DNA from: Chondrosia reniformis
Lineage: Eukaryota > Porifera > Demospongiae > Chondrillida > Chondrillidae
DNA length: 64,000 nt
Direction: 5' to 3'
Assembly (NCBI GenBank): GCA_947172415.1
Contig: OX359195.1
Coordinates: 6,485,501-6,549,500, forward strand
Shown: positions 27,501 to 38,300 of the stretch, in pieces
How positions within the stretch are numbered: the first letter of the stretch is position 1
How the letters are laid out: each line of letters opens with the position of its first letter
Program-made: the position numbers and the translations under genes
The notes under the pieces: model-generated
Database searches by the model: none
Seen by the model: the letters and a program-made list of their open reading frames with translations, nothing else
What the model was told of the DNA's origin: nothing

Positions 27501-28817
27501 ATTTGACTATAGTTTTACCTCCTGAGGGATTCCATTATAATATTATGATAATATGATATTAGGTACACTGTGTATGCACAATTAACCATGGAACCATGAA
27601 AGGGTTAAGTCTGAAATGTTCCCAGCTATTCTGTAACACGTTCATATTCAGAACCTGAATGTGACTATTACATCAGCCCCATGGGGACAGATCTAGGATT
27701 TTGGCACGGGGGAGATTGATTAAAAGGAGTGCTATGCGCTCATCTATTCACCTCATCCAGTCAGTTTTATTAAATTAATTTGGCTTAAATATTTACTGCA
27801 CTGTTACTAAAGGAAAATGGGGCTTAAGTTCTCGCTATTCAACCTGGATCTGCCCTGAGCCAGTATCCGTTCCTGTTACTATATATAGGACCTACAAGGC
27901 CGGAAGTCCAATGTATAACATAAGAAATATAGATTGTTCAGGAAGTGAAACCAAACTTAAAGATTGTCCTAATGATGTCTCCACAGAAAGCTGCTCTGGA
28001 AATGTAATTAGAATTCATTGCAGAGGTAAGTTTCTACATGTATAATGGCATAGTTATATTCAATAAATATCCTGCAAAGCCAGCAATATTACTTACAGTG
28101 TTTCTTTCAGAGTATTTAGCAAGGGGGGGCAAAGTGATGATAATAGAAATGAAGGGGAGGGGGGGCAAACATATTTAGTGCACTCTAGCACATATTGCCC
28201 CCCCCCCCCCTGAAAGAAACCCTGATTTGTATCATACAACTTCTGTTTAAGCCTACTTGTATATCCTCATTAATTGACTGTTGTTAAGCACCTGATCACA
28301 GTGTATATATGTTGCTGAAGCTCAATAATTACATGTATGTTTTTGTTTAGCATTGTAATACGTAGAGTTTCAGGGGGGGGGGATTACAGGCTTCCCAGGT
28401 CTTCATATATACATGTACTGTACGTATGTAGTGTACACTTTACTAGGTTCCATTCCATTTACTTGTGCAGCTCCAACTGTTATTCCCACCACCGACACTC
28501 CCATCTTCATAAAACCTAAAACAGAACAGACATTTGCTACTAGCGTTCCAGCAGACACTCCTGTAGGACTAATTGTGGGCGTGGTGCTAGGAATACTAGT
28601 GCTCATTTTCCTTGCCGTCCTCCTGGTGGTTGCAATCATACTAGCAAAGAGATACTTAAAGAGAAGAAGGAGAGACAAAGAGGAATCGGACTGGGTTCCA
28701 GGAACTGGAGGAGACGAAGACATTAATTTCAATAATCCTCGCTATGAGGACCCATCAAAAGTGGCTACCTTGGGCAAGAAGGAGCCATCTCCACCCCCCG
28801 TGTACTCGTATGCATAA
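14949..28817 (+). CDS. Type I transmembrane receptor with six SRCR domains
   Basis: Fourteen exons: 14949-14997, 15251-15470, 19814-19947, 21525-21735, 21940-22058, 23697-23934, 24188-24315, 25481-25673, 25813-25946, 26517-26730, 27064-27191, 27302-27494, 27889-28025, 28471-28817. They total 2445 bases (814 residues) and stay in frame. Exon 1 encodes a hydrophobic signal peptide (MRLQLLTCLLSLGCLLG). Six group-A-like SRCR domains follow, each split over two exons. The last exon carries a short Thr/Pro linker, a membrane helix (about 28566-28637), a basic stop-transfer RYLKRRRR, and a roughly 60-residue tail with NPRY (NPxY type, an endocytosis or PTB signal) and PPPVY (PPxY-like, a WW ligand). 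SRCR receptors are abundant in sponges and are discussed in self/non-self and microbe recognition. The ligand here is unknown. Confidence 0.9.
15931..17078 (+). repeat. 19/20-base minisatellite, about 58 copies
   Basis: Units of the type TATGTTGAATAAGGGCCCTG and ATGTTGAATAAGGACCTAT fill 1.15 kb of the 4.3-kb intron between the two halves of the first SRCR domain. The two unit types are interspersed in short irregular blocks. The long open frames across it are by-products of the repeat. Confidence 0.95.
17079..19813 (+). other. Rest of SRCR receptor intron 2
   Basis: 2.7 kb of AT-rich sequence with no exon-like stretch that I can support. An 86-codon open frame at 18269-18529 has no recognisable domain and unsuitable context. 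Confidence 0.5.
20310..20395 (+). mobile_element. End of a dispersed repeat shared with 32860-32936
   Basis: The string GGCGGCCATTTTTTCTGGCC followed by a TACTTAGAGAGTAC end resembles the one at 32860-32936 (GGTGGCCATGTTTTTCCAGCC, then CTACTCAGAGAGTAC). The two share about 75 bases with scattered differences. The other boundary is not clear. Confidence 0.45.
20517..21158 (+). repeat. 16-base minisatellite, about 40 copies
   Basis: The unit is GAGACATCTATAGCTA or GGGACATCTATAGCTA. The middle of the array is homogeneous for the GGG variant and both flanks carry the GAG variant. From about 20940 on, a 26-base compound unit appears in which TCTAGAGACATC joins a shortened copy to a full one. It is intronic between SRCR domains 1 and 2. 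Confidence 0.95.
22035..22122 (+). other. Triplicated exon end and splice donor of SRCR domain 2
   Basis: The last 20 bases of the exon plus the donor GTAAGTGTA are repeated three times with a period of exactly 30 bases. Potential donors lie at 22059, 22089 and 22119. The frame stays open through all three copies, so using donor 2 or 3 would add 10 or 20 residues (SKCIHIRLTC type) with two extra cysteines per unit and leave the phase unchanged. Confidence 0.85.
22436..22632 (-). mobile_element. Dispersed hammerhead-family repeat, near full length
   Basis: About 197 bases, from TCTAAGATACCATTTTCC to AGTGATCCTGGGA on the plus strand. Read on the minus strand it has the same order as the copy at 41003: stem I strand, core, hairpin, GAAAC, GTC, closing stem I strand, pyrimidine/purine-rich middle, conserved end. 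The core differs from the consensus, so it is probably inactive. Confidence 0.8.
22752..22812 (+). repeat. 20-base direct repeat, three copies
   Basis: CTTTTCAGATATTGTGCAAT occurs three times in a row with one substitution, in the intron before SRCR domain 3. Each unit holds a TTTTCAG acceptor-like word, but no exon follows it. Confidence 0.85.
24523..24564 (+). repeat. ATT microsatellite
   Basis: A short run of about 12 ATT units in the intron after SRCR domain 3. Confidence 0.9.
28096..28224. mobile_element. hAT-like MITE with CAG-GTTTCTTTCAG ends
   Basis: The ends CAGTGTTTCTTTCAG and CTGAAAGAAACCCTG are inverted repeats. Inside them lie G-rich (AAGGGGGGGCAAA) and C-rich (TTGCCCCCCC) arms. 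The element sits in the last intron of the SRCR receptor. A similar pair of ends occurs at 49569-49720. No clear 8-base target duplication is visible. Confidence 0.6.
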
Positions 28818-29322
28818 ATTGGGCGACCACAACAATATCTATACTTAATTTGATTGGCATAATAATGGCCCCCTCAATGAGACTGGAACTGTAAAGCACA
28901 ACATTTTTGTAGCATGAATTAGCTTTGGACACTTGACTTTGTAACACATTAGTTTTACTGCCTGTTAAATGCTGATTATGATTGTATTATTATCTTACAT
29001 ATATCCTGTAATTTAACTATTATCTATTTCAACTGTTGGTGCCAAAATTGTGTTATATAAAAAACCCAGATTTTGCTCAGAGAACCAAAGACTCATGAAG
29101 GTCAATAAGATGGTAGATTCCCAGGGCCACTGGTGGAATTTCCAGAAACAGCTGTCTGGCCACCTGGAGAGAAGAGATCTAGAAAACTGGACAGTGTCTC
29201 TTTAGACACTTTGAAAGTTGAAAAATGATCATCTAAAGATAATGCATATATACGTATACACTCAACTGGATAAAATTTGTACGATGATTCATTATTCATT
29301 AAAAATATCAGGGGTTCAGAAT
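28818..29322. other. Convergent intergenic region with a repeat fragment
   Basis: This separates the stop of the SRCR receptor (plus) from the stop of the POLR3G-like gene (minus). A fragment of the hammerhead family lies at about 29110-29185 (ATTCCCAGGGCCACTGG, then CCAGAAACAGCTGTCTGGCC). I see no canonical AATAAA for either gene here. Confidence 0.6.
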
Positions 29323-30454
29323 CTAATAGCTTGGTCCATCTCTATCTTCTAACACATCTTCCTCATCTCCAAAATCATCTCCTCCGTCATCAAAATAGTT
29401 GGTTGTGTAATCGCCTGGACAGAGAAAAATGGAAAACAACACATCTGATTTAAAAATTTATAATACTATTATAATATACACATACGTAGACATTTACATA
29501 AGGTACATATGTACGTATAAGGCACTTATAAATTAGAACACAAAAGTTCAGAGTATTGGTGGACAGACCTTCTTCTTCCTCCTCTTCTTCATTATAACCA
29601 ACTTCCTGTTCATTATCTTCTTCATCTTTGTCATTGCTATCGGATTGGTCTCCATCGTTGACTTCGGGCATACTTGAAAGTGACAGATTGGGGTTGTCTA
29701 ATAAACAGATAATTATTGCCGATTAGGGTGAGTCATGTCTTGGGTTCCAAGGTAACTCATACACAGATTTACAGATATGCAGGGTCACTGATGAAGGTAT
29801 TCCCAGAAATAGCTGTCTGGCCCAGTGGAGCAGAAAATTAAGAAAAAGACTCTTCCATCCTCATCCAAAGCTCTCACTAGATTTAATTTACTATAGGAAA
29901 TTACTAAAGAATAGACAAAATTGGTACGTAGTTATAGCTCTATATTTTTTGCAATAGTTTCAACATGTCATCAATAAAAACACAACAACATAGTGCACTT
30001 TCCAATGGTACGTATTTTATGCTTTATATATATCCAATTTACTTCTGTACATGGGTGACCTTCTGGTAACACTACGAGTTTTCTTCCTTACAGCAGGAAA
30101 CAACTCGTTAGGGAACAGCGACCAATCTGGTTTCCATTCTTGGAATAATCCCTTCTGCTCTGGTTGGTTCTTCAGTGCTGTATAGCTTAGCACAACGTTC
30201 TTCTTTCGACATTGCCTCAAGTAGAAAGGCGAATGTCCCATACAGTCTCGTAGTTCTTGCTTAACAGAAATAAGATATTCGTCTTCATCGGTCAATTTCA
30301 AATCCAAAGGTTTCCTTTCCAGATGAGGATACGGAGGGGGCGGGGTCAGAATAGGAGGGGGGAGCTGTTCCCCCGGGGCTAGAGAGAGTGCATCAATTAT
30401 ACCAGATTTCGAATAACCCCTCCCCCTCCCCCTTCCCCTGCCACCGCGACTCAT
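29323..30454 (-). CDS. POLR3G: RNA polymerase III subunit RPC7 (POLR3G/POLR3GL-like)
   Basis: Three exons read on the minus strand: 30454-30043, 29697-29569, 29414-29323, giving 210 residues (vertebrate POLR3G is of similar size). The N terminus is Gly/Arg-rich (MSRGGRGRGRGRGYS). The family block follows: LAPGEQLPPPILTPPPPYPH, then YLISVKQELRDCMG and WKPDWSLFPNELFP, each with counterparts in human RPC7. The C terminus is a long Asp/Glu tail that ends with NYFDDGGDDFGDEED, as in the family. The protein joins RPC3-RPC6 in the Pol III initiation subcomplex in the nucleus. The second intron uses a GTCTGT donor, which is unusual but keeps the frame. Its start codon lies 214 bases from that of the divergent neighbour. 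Confidence 0.88.
29569..29697 (-). other. Acidic-tail exon of the POLR3G-like gene
   Basis: This 43-codon exon is almost entirely Asp, Glu, Ser and Asn and ends in a run of seven Glu. It matches the acidic C-terminal region typical of RPC7 proteins. Its phase joins both neighbours correctly. Confidence 0.8.
29775..29900 (+). mobile_element. Dispersed hammerhead-family repeat in a POLR3G intron
   Basis: It starts CAGGGTCACTGATGAAGG, continues CCCAGAAATAGCTGTCTGG and CCCAGTGGAGCAG, and ends around ATTTAATTTACTATAGG. The core hairpin is shortened relative to 41010. It lies in the intron between POLR3G exons 1 and 2, in antisense orientation to the gene. Confidence 0.7.
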
Positions 30455-30668
30455 TATATAACAGAGAAATTACTACAAATAAGGACAGTGAGGCGGTTCC
30501 CGAGTCACTTACAGCAATCAGACACACGAATATGAATACAGCTAGAGTGCCATTTTGAGTGCTTTTCGGGGCTTCCCCTTGTGGCTATGAATACGCAATA
30601 CACAAATCATTTAAAAAGAGTTAAATCATTATACTATATACGTAGGTCTAAGTTCTGGTGCTGGTTGA
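30455..30668. promoter_or_regulatory. Shared bidirectional promoter region
   Basis: Only 214 bases separate the divergent start codons of the POLR3G-like gene and the Pinocchio-like gene. The region has no TATA box near either start and is less AT-rich than its surroundings at the POLR3G side. A shared promoter is inferred from the spacing alone. Confidence 0.5.
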
Positions 30669-31846
30669 ATGAATGAATCTATGGATATCTCGAATCCTAG
30701 TTCTACTGAGCAAAATGTAGCATTTCAGACGGAGACACTGAAACAGGTGATGACGATCGACATTGACGGTTAACTAGCCATAGAGTATACGTATGTAGTG
30801 TCAGTAGTTGGTTTTTGTAGATTATACATGTTCATTGGATTATGGGTGATTGCGATTATTGTATTATATATCTTGTACTGTGTTTCAAAATATTATTCGC
30901 AAACACATTAATTTGTGTATTTACGTATTCCGTTCTTACCATACAAGTATATATAATTGTTAAAATCTGTGTCTGCTATATTCTTTTCTTCCTTTTGCGG
31001 TAGTCAGTAGCATCTCTCTATTTCTCTCTAGATCTGCTATGTGCAGCAAATATCAATGAAAGAATATGAGCAGCAGGGAACGGTCTACACGCAGCAGTCT
31101 CTTCGAGAGCTAACTAGTTCTCCTGAGTTTAAACAGCACAATCAGAAGTGTAAATTGTATGTATATATTGCTATCATAAAAAAAAAAACATTTTAATGTC
31201 AATTGGATCAGTAGTTTGCTTCTTGTAAAAATTTATGACTCTTTGTAGGTGCAGCTCATGCTGGTACCATGGCAACTGGTCTCCTGGATGTGAAGAGTGT
31301 GGTGGGTTTGCAATGAAAAGACCTTGTCCCATATGCCATGGGAAGTGTGGAGCAGTTTGGTTGAGGAGTGTTGATATGGTTTGTATATAGCTCAAGGGGA
31401 AATGCATCATATAGTGATATATGTATATACAACTGTATATATTTTATATTATATGTATAGCTGACCAATTATATAATCAGAGAGTATGATAGACTTTGGT
31501 TATATATATTCTTTGATACTATATGACAATAATAATAGATTCTATATGTACAGTATATACAATCTCTCCTCATAGAAATCCACATTTATATCTACTGTAT
31601 TATACTCTCTGCTTCTTTCTATGTAAATGTTGTTTACATGGATGAATTAAGGGGGTACGTTGTATATATTTGTTTACCGTACTTATACATGGAAACATAT
31701 AGAGTCATAGTATGGAAGCGGCTCACTGGAATGGACAATGTCTTCTTCCAGTAGAACAACAATCACATTTTCTAAGGAATATTGTACAAATGAACCACGA
31801 AGACTTGCCAACTGCTTTGAATGATATGCTGATAAACAAACAGTAG
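30669..31846 (+). CDS. Small Cys-rich protein, Pinocchio-like
   Basis: Four exons (30669-30746, 31032-31156, 31249-31378, 31703-31846) encode 158 residues in frame. The N-terminal 67 residues are polar with no domain I recognise. The middle is a compact Cys cluster: CSSCW, GCEECGGFAMKRPCPICHGKCGA (paired CxxC and CxxxC), then W and MSHSMEAAHWNGQC. This Cys pattern and the MSHxxxxAxWxGxC end resemble, from memory, the insect protein Pinocchio and its animal relatives. It probably binds zinc. Biochemical function is not established to my knowledge. A plus-strand AATAAA lies at 31915. Confidence 0.6.
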
Positions 31847-31914
31847 CATATACGTATATGTATACATAAACATTCCCTTATATTTTACCTATTTATGAAT
31901 CAATTGTATATACA

Positions 31915-31920
31915 AATAAA
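31915..31920 (+). terminator. Poly(A) signal for the Pinocchio-like gene
   Basis: AATAAA lies 69 bases after the stop codon at 31846. It is 22 bases from an oppositely oriented signal for the convergent Runx gene. Confidence 0.6.
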
Positions 31921-31941
31921 TATAAGTTGTGTGTAAATGCT

Positions 31942-31947
31942 TTTATT
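31942..31947 (-). terminator. Poly(A) signal for the Runx gene
   Basis: TTTATT on the plus strand reads AATAAA on the minus strand, 375 bases downstream of the Runx stop. This is the first canonical signal after the stop that I found. Confidence 0.5.
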
Positions 31948-32321
31948 AATTTTGTAGCAATGGACATACTCTACTAAGTAAATAACAGCACATTATAAGA
32001 ACAATTGTAAATAAGTTGGCAAAAAGTGTCATAATAATACATTGCAGGTCCATTAAGGAAACTGAACTAGACACAAACAGTAAACAAAACAAGTATGAAA
32101 AAATACCTTACAAAAATAGTATGCATATGCAATAGTCAGGACAAATATGGTGGTGAAACTCACAAGACAAAGGTTACAGATAACTACATTAATGACACAA
32201 ATAAACAGTGGGAGTTCAATATAATAAGAAAATGTTGAAGCAGCCTGTTGGCAGTTAAAACAAATAGTTAATGTACTGGTCACTTGTAAAGAGGAATAAT
32301 CAAAATTGAAGAAGAGGTTGT

Positions 32322-35300
32322 TCACATTCTTTGAAAATCAAAGTAGAGACACCCATCCTTTTCCAGGTAGTCCTTGGCCGAGTGTTTTCCTTCAATTAGT
32401 TTTGTGAATCTCTTTTTGTGCAGGGATGATGTAATGCCAAGTTCCTCCAAATCCAGTTCAGACATACTACTCAGTAGCTCTCCGTCCACGTGTTCCTACA
32501 TACAGGAAAACAAACAATTCTGGATGCTCCTGTCAACAATTACGATACAGCAAAACTTGCATGGTTACAATTTAGGCGGCATAGATGACTATTATACGGA
32601 GGTGCTATTGGGTTTTGACTAGAAATCCATTTTCAGCACTAAAATAACCTGAATTTGCCTAAACTATGTACACACACTCCATATACATTTAATGGGAAGA
32701 ATTCATTTTCACTGGGGTGCCATTTTCTGTGTTTTCTAATGGCGGCACTTACATATGACGGGCCCAAAAATATGTCCATCCTTTTAATACGTATATTAGT
32801 AATTATTTACTCATCAATTAACAATAAAGCAACATTTAACTATTCACTCGAATGTTGATTTAAGAGGTGATATTTGATAATGTATGGATAAGGGTGGCCA
32901 TGTTTTTCCAGCCATCTCTACTCAGAGAGTACTACTGTAAGGATGTTGAAGTATTTACACTATTGTTAGATGGATTACTCACTTTGATAAACATTTGGTG
33001 ATACTTTTCTAAATCCATGGCTTTCAGGAGTTTTAAAATGCCTCTGTGATCCAAGCTCTTTAAATAGGTAATGTTTTGAGCTGTATCTGTGGAAAGATTT
33101 CCCTCTCCTTTAAGACCATCACTAGTTGGAGTCTTTACCTGCAGTTTCTGGTGGATAAACTGGCTTGAGGGTACAGTCGATGGACTTGTAGTGAGAGATG
33201 GAGAGATGGGCATGAATATTGCCTGGCAACCATTGTGAACTGGATTGGGCTGGATGAAAATTGGATGCAAGTATGCACCCTTTCCTTGTCGGATGGGAAC
33301 CAAACTTGTGGTAGCCATATTCTGCGGTTTGGAGGATACATCATTTACCAAACTCTTGGTAGTAGTGGTAAGTGAGTTCATGGTAGTACCATTCAGACTT
33401 AGTCCAATGTTGGTCTGGGCTGGAATAGAAGCAGTGCCAGCCGGAGGCGAAATGACAGCTGGGGGAGAGGTTGGTAACACAATCAACTTGTGAGGCAGCA
33501 AAGTGGAATTTGATGAGGTTATCACTCTGTGATCGGGTCTTGGGGAAATTGGAGCTGTTTTTCCTTCGTATTCAATAGTGGAACTGGTCAGACTAGATGA
33601 CTTTGGTGAGGGGATGGCGGTGGCCATGCCTGTCTGAGAGACAAGGCTTGACGCAGAAGACACTTGTTTCTGTAATAGTTCCATAGGAGGAAAGTTCTTG
33701 AAAACTGGCGTGAGTATGACATTGGGGGGCGCAGAGTGCGGTTCCACATTCATCGATACATCCTCTTCTATCAAAAAAAAACTAACTTATTAACCACTGG
33801 TTGTACCCACAAGCATAGCAAATTTCAGTACATTAGTCAAAATGTAGAAGCATACGTAAACTGACCAACAGAATACACACTTTATATGAATACAAGGAAA
33901 AACTACTACCCAAACCAACATGAAAAAGAAAGAAAAAATGGTTAATCATTATAACTACATGAAAATGTCATTTTGGATTATTTATTATCTAAATGACATT
34001 GTGTGCCGCATTAAAAACAGTACTGTACAACCATAACATGCTCAATCTGATTATATCCTTGTTTACTGTAGAATCTATGTGGGAAAATTTAAATTACTCA
34101 TGCAATTGGTATTGTCCACCTACCATTTCCTGAATCTACAGAGTGAGGAGATTTCTGCACAATGGGCTCTCCATCCACAGTGAATATGCCAGGTGTACTC
34201 CAGTCAGAGGTATGCACGCTATTGGGAGAGAGCGAGCCATTACGATGTGTCCAACTGTCGGAAATATTGTAAGGGGCTGGCTTCTGTCCTGTATTCAAAA
34301 CCACACAAAACAGGTAAAACATGATAATGGTTTCATTAAAAACAACCATATTACAGAAAAGTACATCTCCTTATATAAATCATCCTAATCTAATATAAAC
34401 ATAAAAATGAAGGCATAATGTCATGCAGTAAAATAGTTATCTGTAAAGCTTGTTCATTTACAGTAAAGTTAAAACCTTCAAAATGAGATGGGGAGGAATT
34501 AACCTCCTGCCCTGTGGCAGCCCCTTGCCCCTCTGCTTCTGTGGCCCTGTTTTAGAAATGGGAACTCCTATCAGTGAAGCATCAATTGACTAGCCTAAGT
34601 CCATAAACTTTTCAACCAGTTATGAAAGCTAGACATTTGGGTTCATGTATCACATTACAGTGAGAAAACAAGTGAGTGTGGACGGCTAATATGAAAGCTG
34701 ATTCAGCAGCCCCAAAATGATTGGTGTCACATGACAGCTGGTAAATGTAATTATGTCAGCTAACTAAGTCACAAGGTCATACCATAAACACTAACTCTTA
34801 AAGTGTGTTTGAAGTACACATCAAAGCGCAGACATGATCAGGCCCCAAGGAGCCATAAGAAGTAAGGTATTGTCTCATCAATGTCACTAACACCACCTGC
34901 AGCTGACAATTCTAAATATAGTTACATATTCAGACTACAGGTTACTTTATAGGGAATCCACACTCAAGTGTGATTTGGCCACTTAGCAGGAAATAGCACT
35001 GTAAACAGGTCAATACTGGAATGTCTACTTAAAGTGAACTCTTTAGAGGCAATTGAACTAACAATCCCTAATTAGCTGCCCCACGGGGCCCCTAGACTCA
35101 ACATTAGGCTAAACAAAGTCACACCATCCAGCCATGTGCTGTATGGACTGAATGATATACGTACCTCTCAAAAGAGGGGTATTCCCCAAGGGACATGAAT
35201 CACATGATCCTTGACTCAGCTGACCAAGTCACATGAGACTTAGAGTGCCCACTTTGTCACCCAGGTTCACTCAGGTACACACACCAATGATGTCACCTTT

Positions 35301-38300
35301 AATTTTTGGTTCTTTGAAATTACAGACCACAAAATATCTTCATTTCAAAAATGAAGTCATTGGAACTATGATTTATAGAACCTACCTCTAAAAGGATGCA
35401 GACAATGATATGCTTGCATCATTTTACCAAATAAAGACCATCATAGGCCTATCTACTTAGAAGCCCTATCAGTTACCATGCCAACCCATCCCAAATGTGT
35501 TTCTCTACCTTCCTGCACAGCAGGACGAGTATAAATGCCTATCTTTGAGCGACAGGATATGAGATGCATGTGAGATGCATTCCAAGGATATCTTTGGCTA
35601 TATGGATATCACTGTGATGTGCATGTGGTCAGATAGGCGGTGAGGTCCAGCAGGAGTGTGACGGAGGTACATAATACAAAGATATTGCTGGTGGTTACCA
35701 TGGAGATGATAAATGGGATAAAAGGCAACAACCAACCAATGTCATTAGGAGAACAACATAATCAATACAATATAATAAGAGCAATATAAAATGACCTTTA
35801 TGACTTGTATAATTCTTATAAACACCAGAGACTTGTGATCAACGCGACATGAAAATGTATACAGTGGAATTGTATGTACTGTAAAGGTTTTATGTACGCA
35901 CGTATATCAATACATGTGTTTATGCCCCCTACTTACTAGGATTAAAACTGCAACTGGAACCTTGTAATGCTACACAAAATTAAGTAATTTAAATGAAAAA
36001 TTCTACAAAGTGCAGTGTCCTTTATATATTAAACAAGGGAATGCATTCATGTGTAGTTTCACCAAAAGATAGCACCATGCATGCAATCACTGAAATCATT
36101 CAAAAACTTTCGAACAACATGTGTCCACAGTTGGTGTGACTATGAACACTGAAAGTAACTCTTAACTTTCAAGGTTGAAGGCTCTCACGAGAAGGCACAT
36201 GCCTTGGTACTCCCCTTCTTGACCCCAGAACCCATTGAAATTAGGATGCTGATTCAGTGGCAGAAATTGATATTGAATTTTTCAACCAAACTATTGAGAA
36301 AATATGACTACAATATTGTTTTAATATCAAATCAAAGATTTAATTGTCTTTCTGTTTTGAAATTAGGCAAAATAAAGGAGCTATAATAAAGTATGCATTG
36401 GTCTACCATTCTTAAATGTACAAATTTAACTCGTAAAAAGAGAAGAAAAGTTTAATTCAAAGGTTATAGCATTGTCCATAAAACATCACAATCCAAAAAA
36501 GGTAGGGACTATGTACGTACTTATACATATTAACACTGGACTTAAAAGTAACAATAAGCCGCTTCTCTACAAAATGGATCTTCTAGGCCTGAAATAGCCT
36601 AGTGGCTTCTAAATTAACAGGATTGTGCACTAATATACGTAGTACTGTTACAACATTCCATAAAGAGACATGGCAGGGCAAACTTCCATACAGTTGCAAG
36701 TTGTTGAAAGTACAAATGAGAAACATTCCAAGAATTTCCTGCTCAACACATTCCTCTTAAACACAATGGCGTAATCATAAAGTGGTCATTTGCCAAAGGA
36801 ATGAATTGTGAAATATTTGGTTGAAAGGGGTCTACTATAATCAGTACACGGGACCACTCCTATGAAGTCAAATCATAATCAAGTGTGGTCTGGTGTCATG
36901 GCGACAACACACCCTGTGTATCCAATCATGCCTACTTCCATGCAGAAATGGGACAGACAGTATAGATCCCTTCGTATACCACAGACAAACTGGCTCACTT
37001 TTTATAAATACCATATTAAGATAATTAATGAATGGGTGCGATTACAGGGAAACTTAAAAACTTACTAAGAGCTCATTTTCTAGGGAAAAGAATAAACAAT
37101 CAAAAATGCAAGAAAGAAACACACTCAACAGCACCTATCAACCATTACTTTACACATATGTAACGGCATACGGCTTAATGTGTATTAAGATACTAATTAC
37201 TATATAAAATGATCTCAAATTACCACAAAATAATCATGGAATTTACAAGCGTAAAATTGATATCAAAGTACTTCCTTATGATTAGTTTTATATTGTCAAG
37301 TCAATATTGCAATATTTTCTGTATCAAAATGGGAAAACCAATTCAATGTCATGTGCCGGCACATTGGCAGGACCAGTCCGCACATGACACTGGACCCATC
37401 CTATTAAAGACAAACTAAAAGTAATAACACAAAGAGGTCTTTGTTTAATCAGCTTGAATTATACAGTATCACTTTCTTTATTTTGAGATAACAATCATGT
37501 GGTAGAGGAAGCTTTTCTATTTGAACACTGCTGCAATATACCATGCAAACTTTTGTCATCAATGGAACACGTATAGTGTACCACTGATGAAAAAAGTTTG
37601 CACACTGTTTCATTTCAACAAAAATGGTGTGCTTTTTTCTGTACAATTCCTGTCCACAGGCAACTTTGCATAGAAAATAGACATGGACGTACAAAGCAAG
37701 TTAGTATTGGATTTCAGCCACTCAATCAAAATATGTACGCATAAACACAATATTAGAATAATACATTCATTGGATCCATCAATGTTTTTAATTAATAAAA
37801 AAATGTAAATTTATCAAATTGTCTAAATTACTACACTTACATACAATTTGTAACATGTACATATCAAATAAAGAGTTGGAAGTTTCAATGACCACTTTGC
37901 AGCCATCACAGTCAAATATGTGAGAGAAGCAGCCTTAAAACTGCTCAATGGAGCAAGTAAGAGGAAATTGTCCTGAGAACATGTATACTAAAAAGAGGTT
38001 ATCTTTCACTATCCCACCTGATGAGATCTACTTCCTAGAAGTAATCTCAAGAGGTTCTACCTACTTTCTGCCTGTTGTTTTTATCAATTTTCAGTGATGA
38101 TGATGTTCAAATTACAAATCTAGTACTGATGCTGGTTGACCACAAATATCAATAGTGGAGTTGCATATTTGATGGTGTCAAATGTTGATGTTTTATTCTT
38201 TAAGAGACAAAAGTCTAGTGAGGTCAATCTAACACAGATAGTGCTAGCCACAGAACACTTTGGCAAGTTACACCTCCTCAGTAGTTTAGAAAATCACCCC

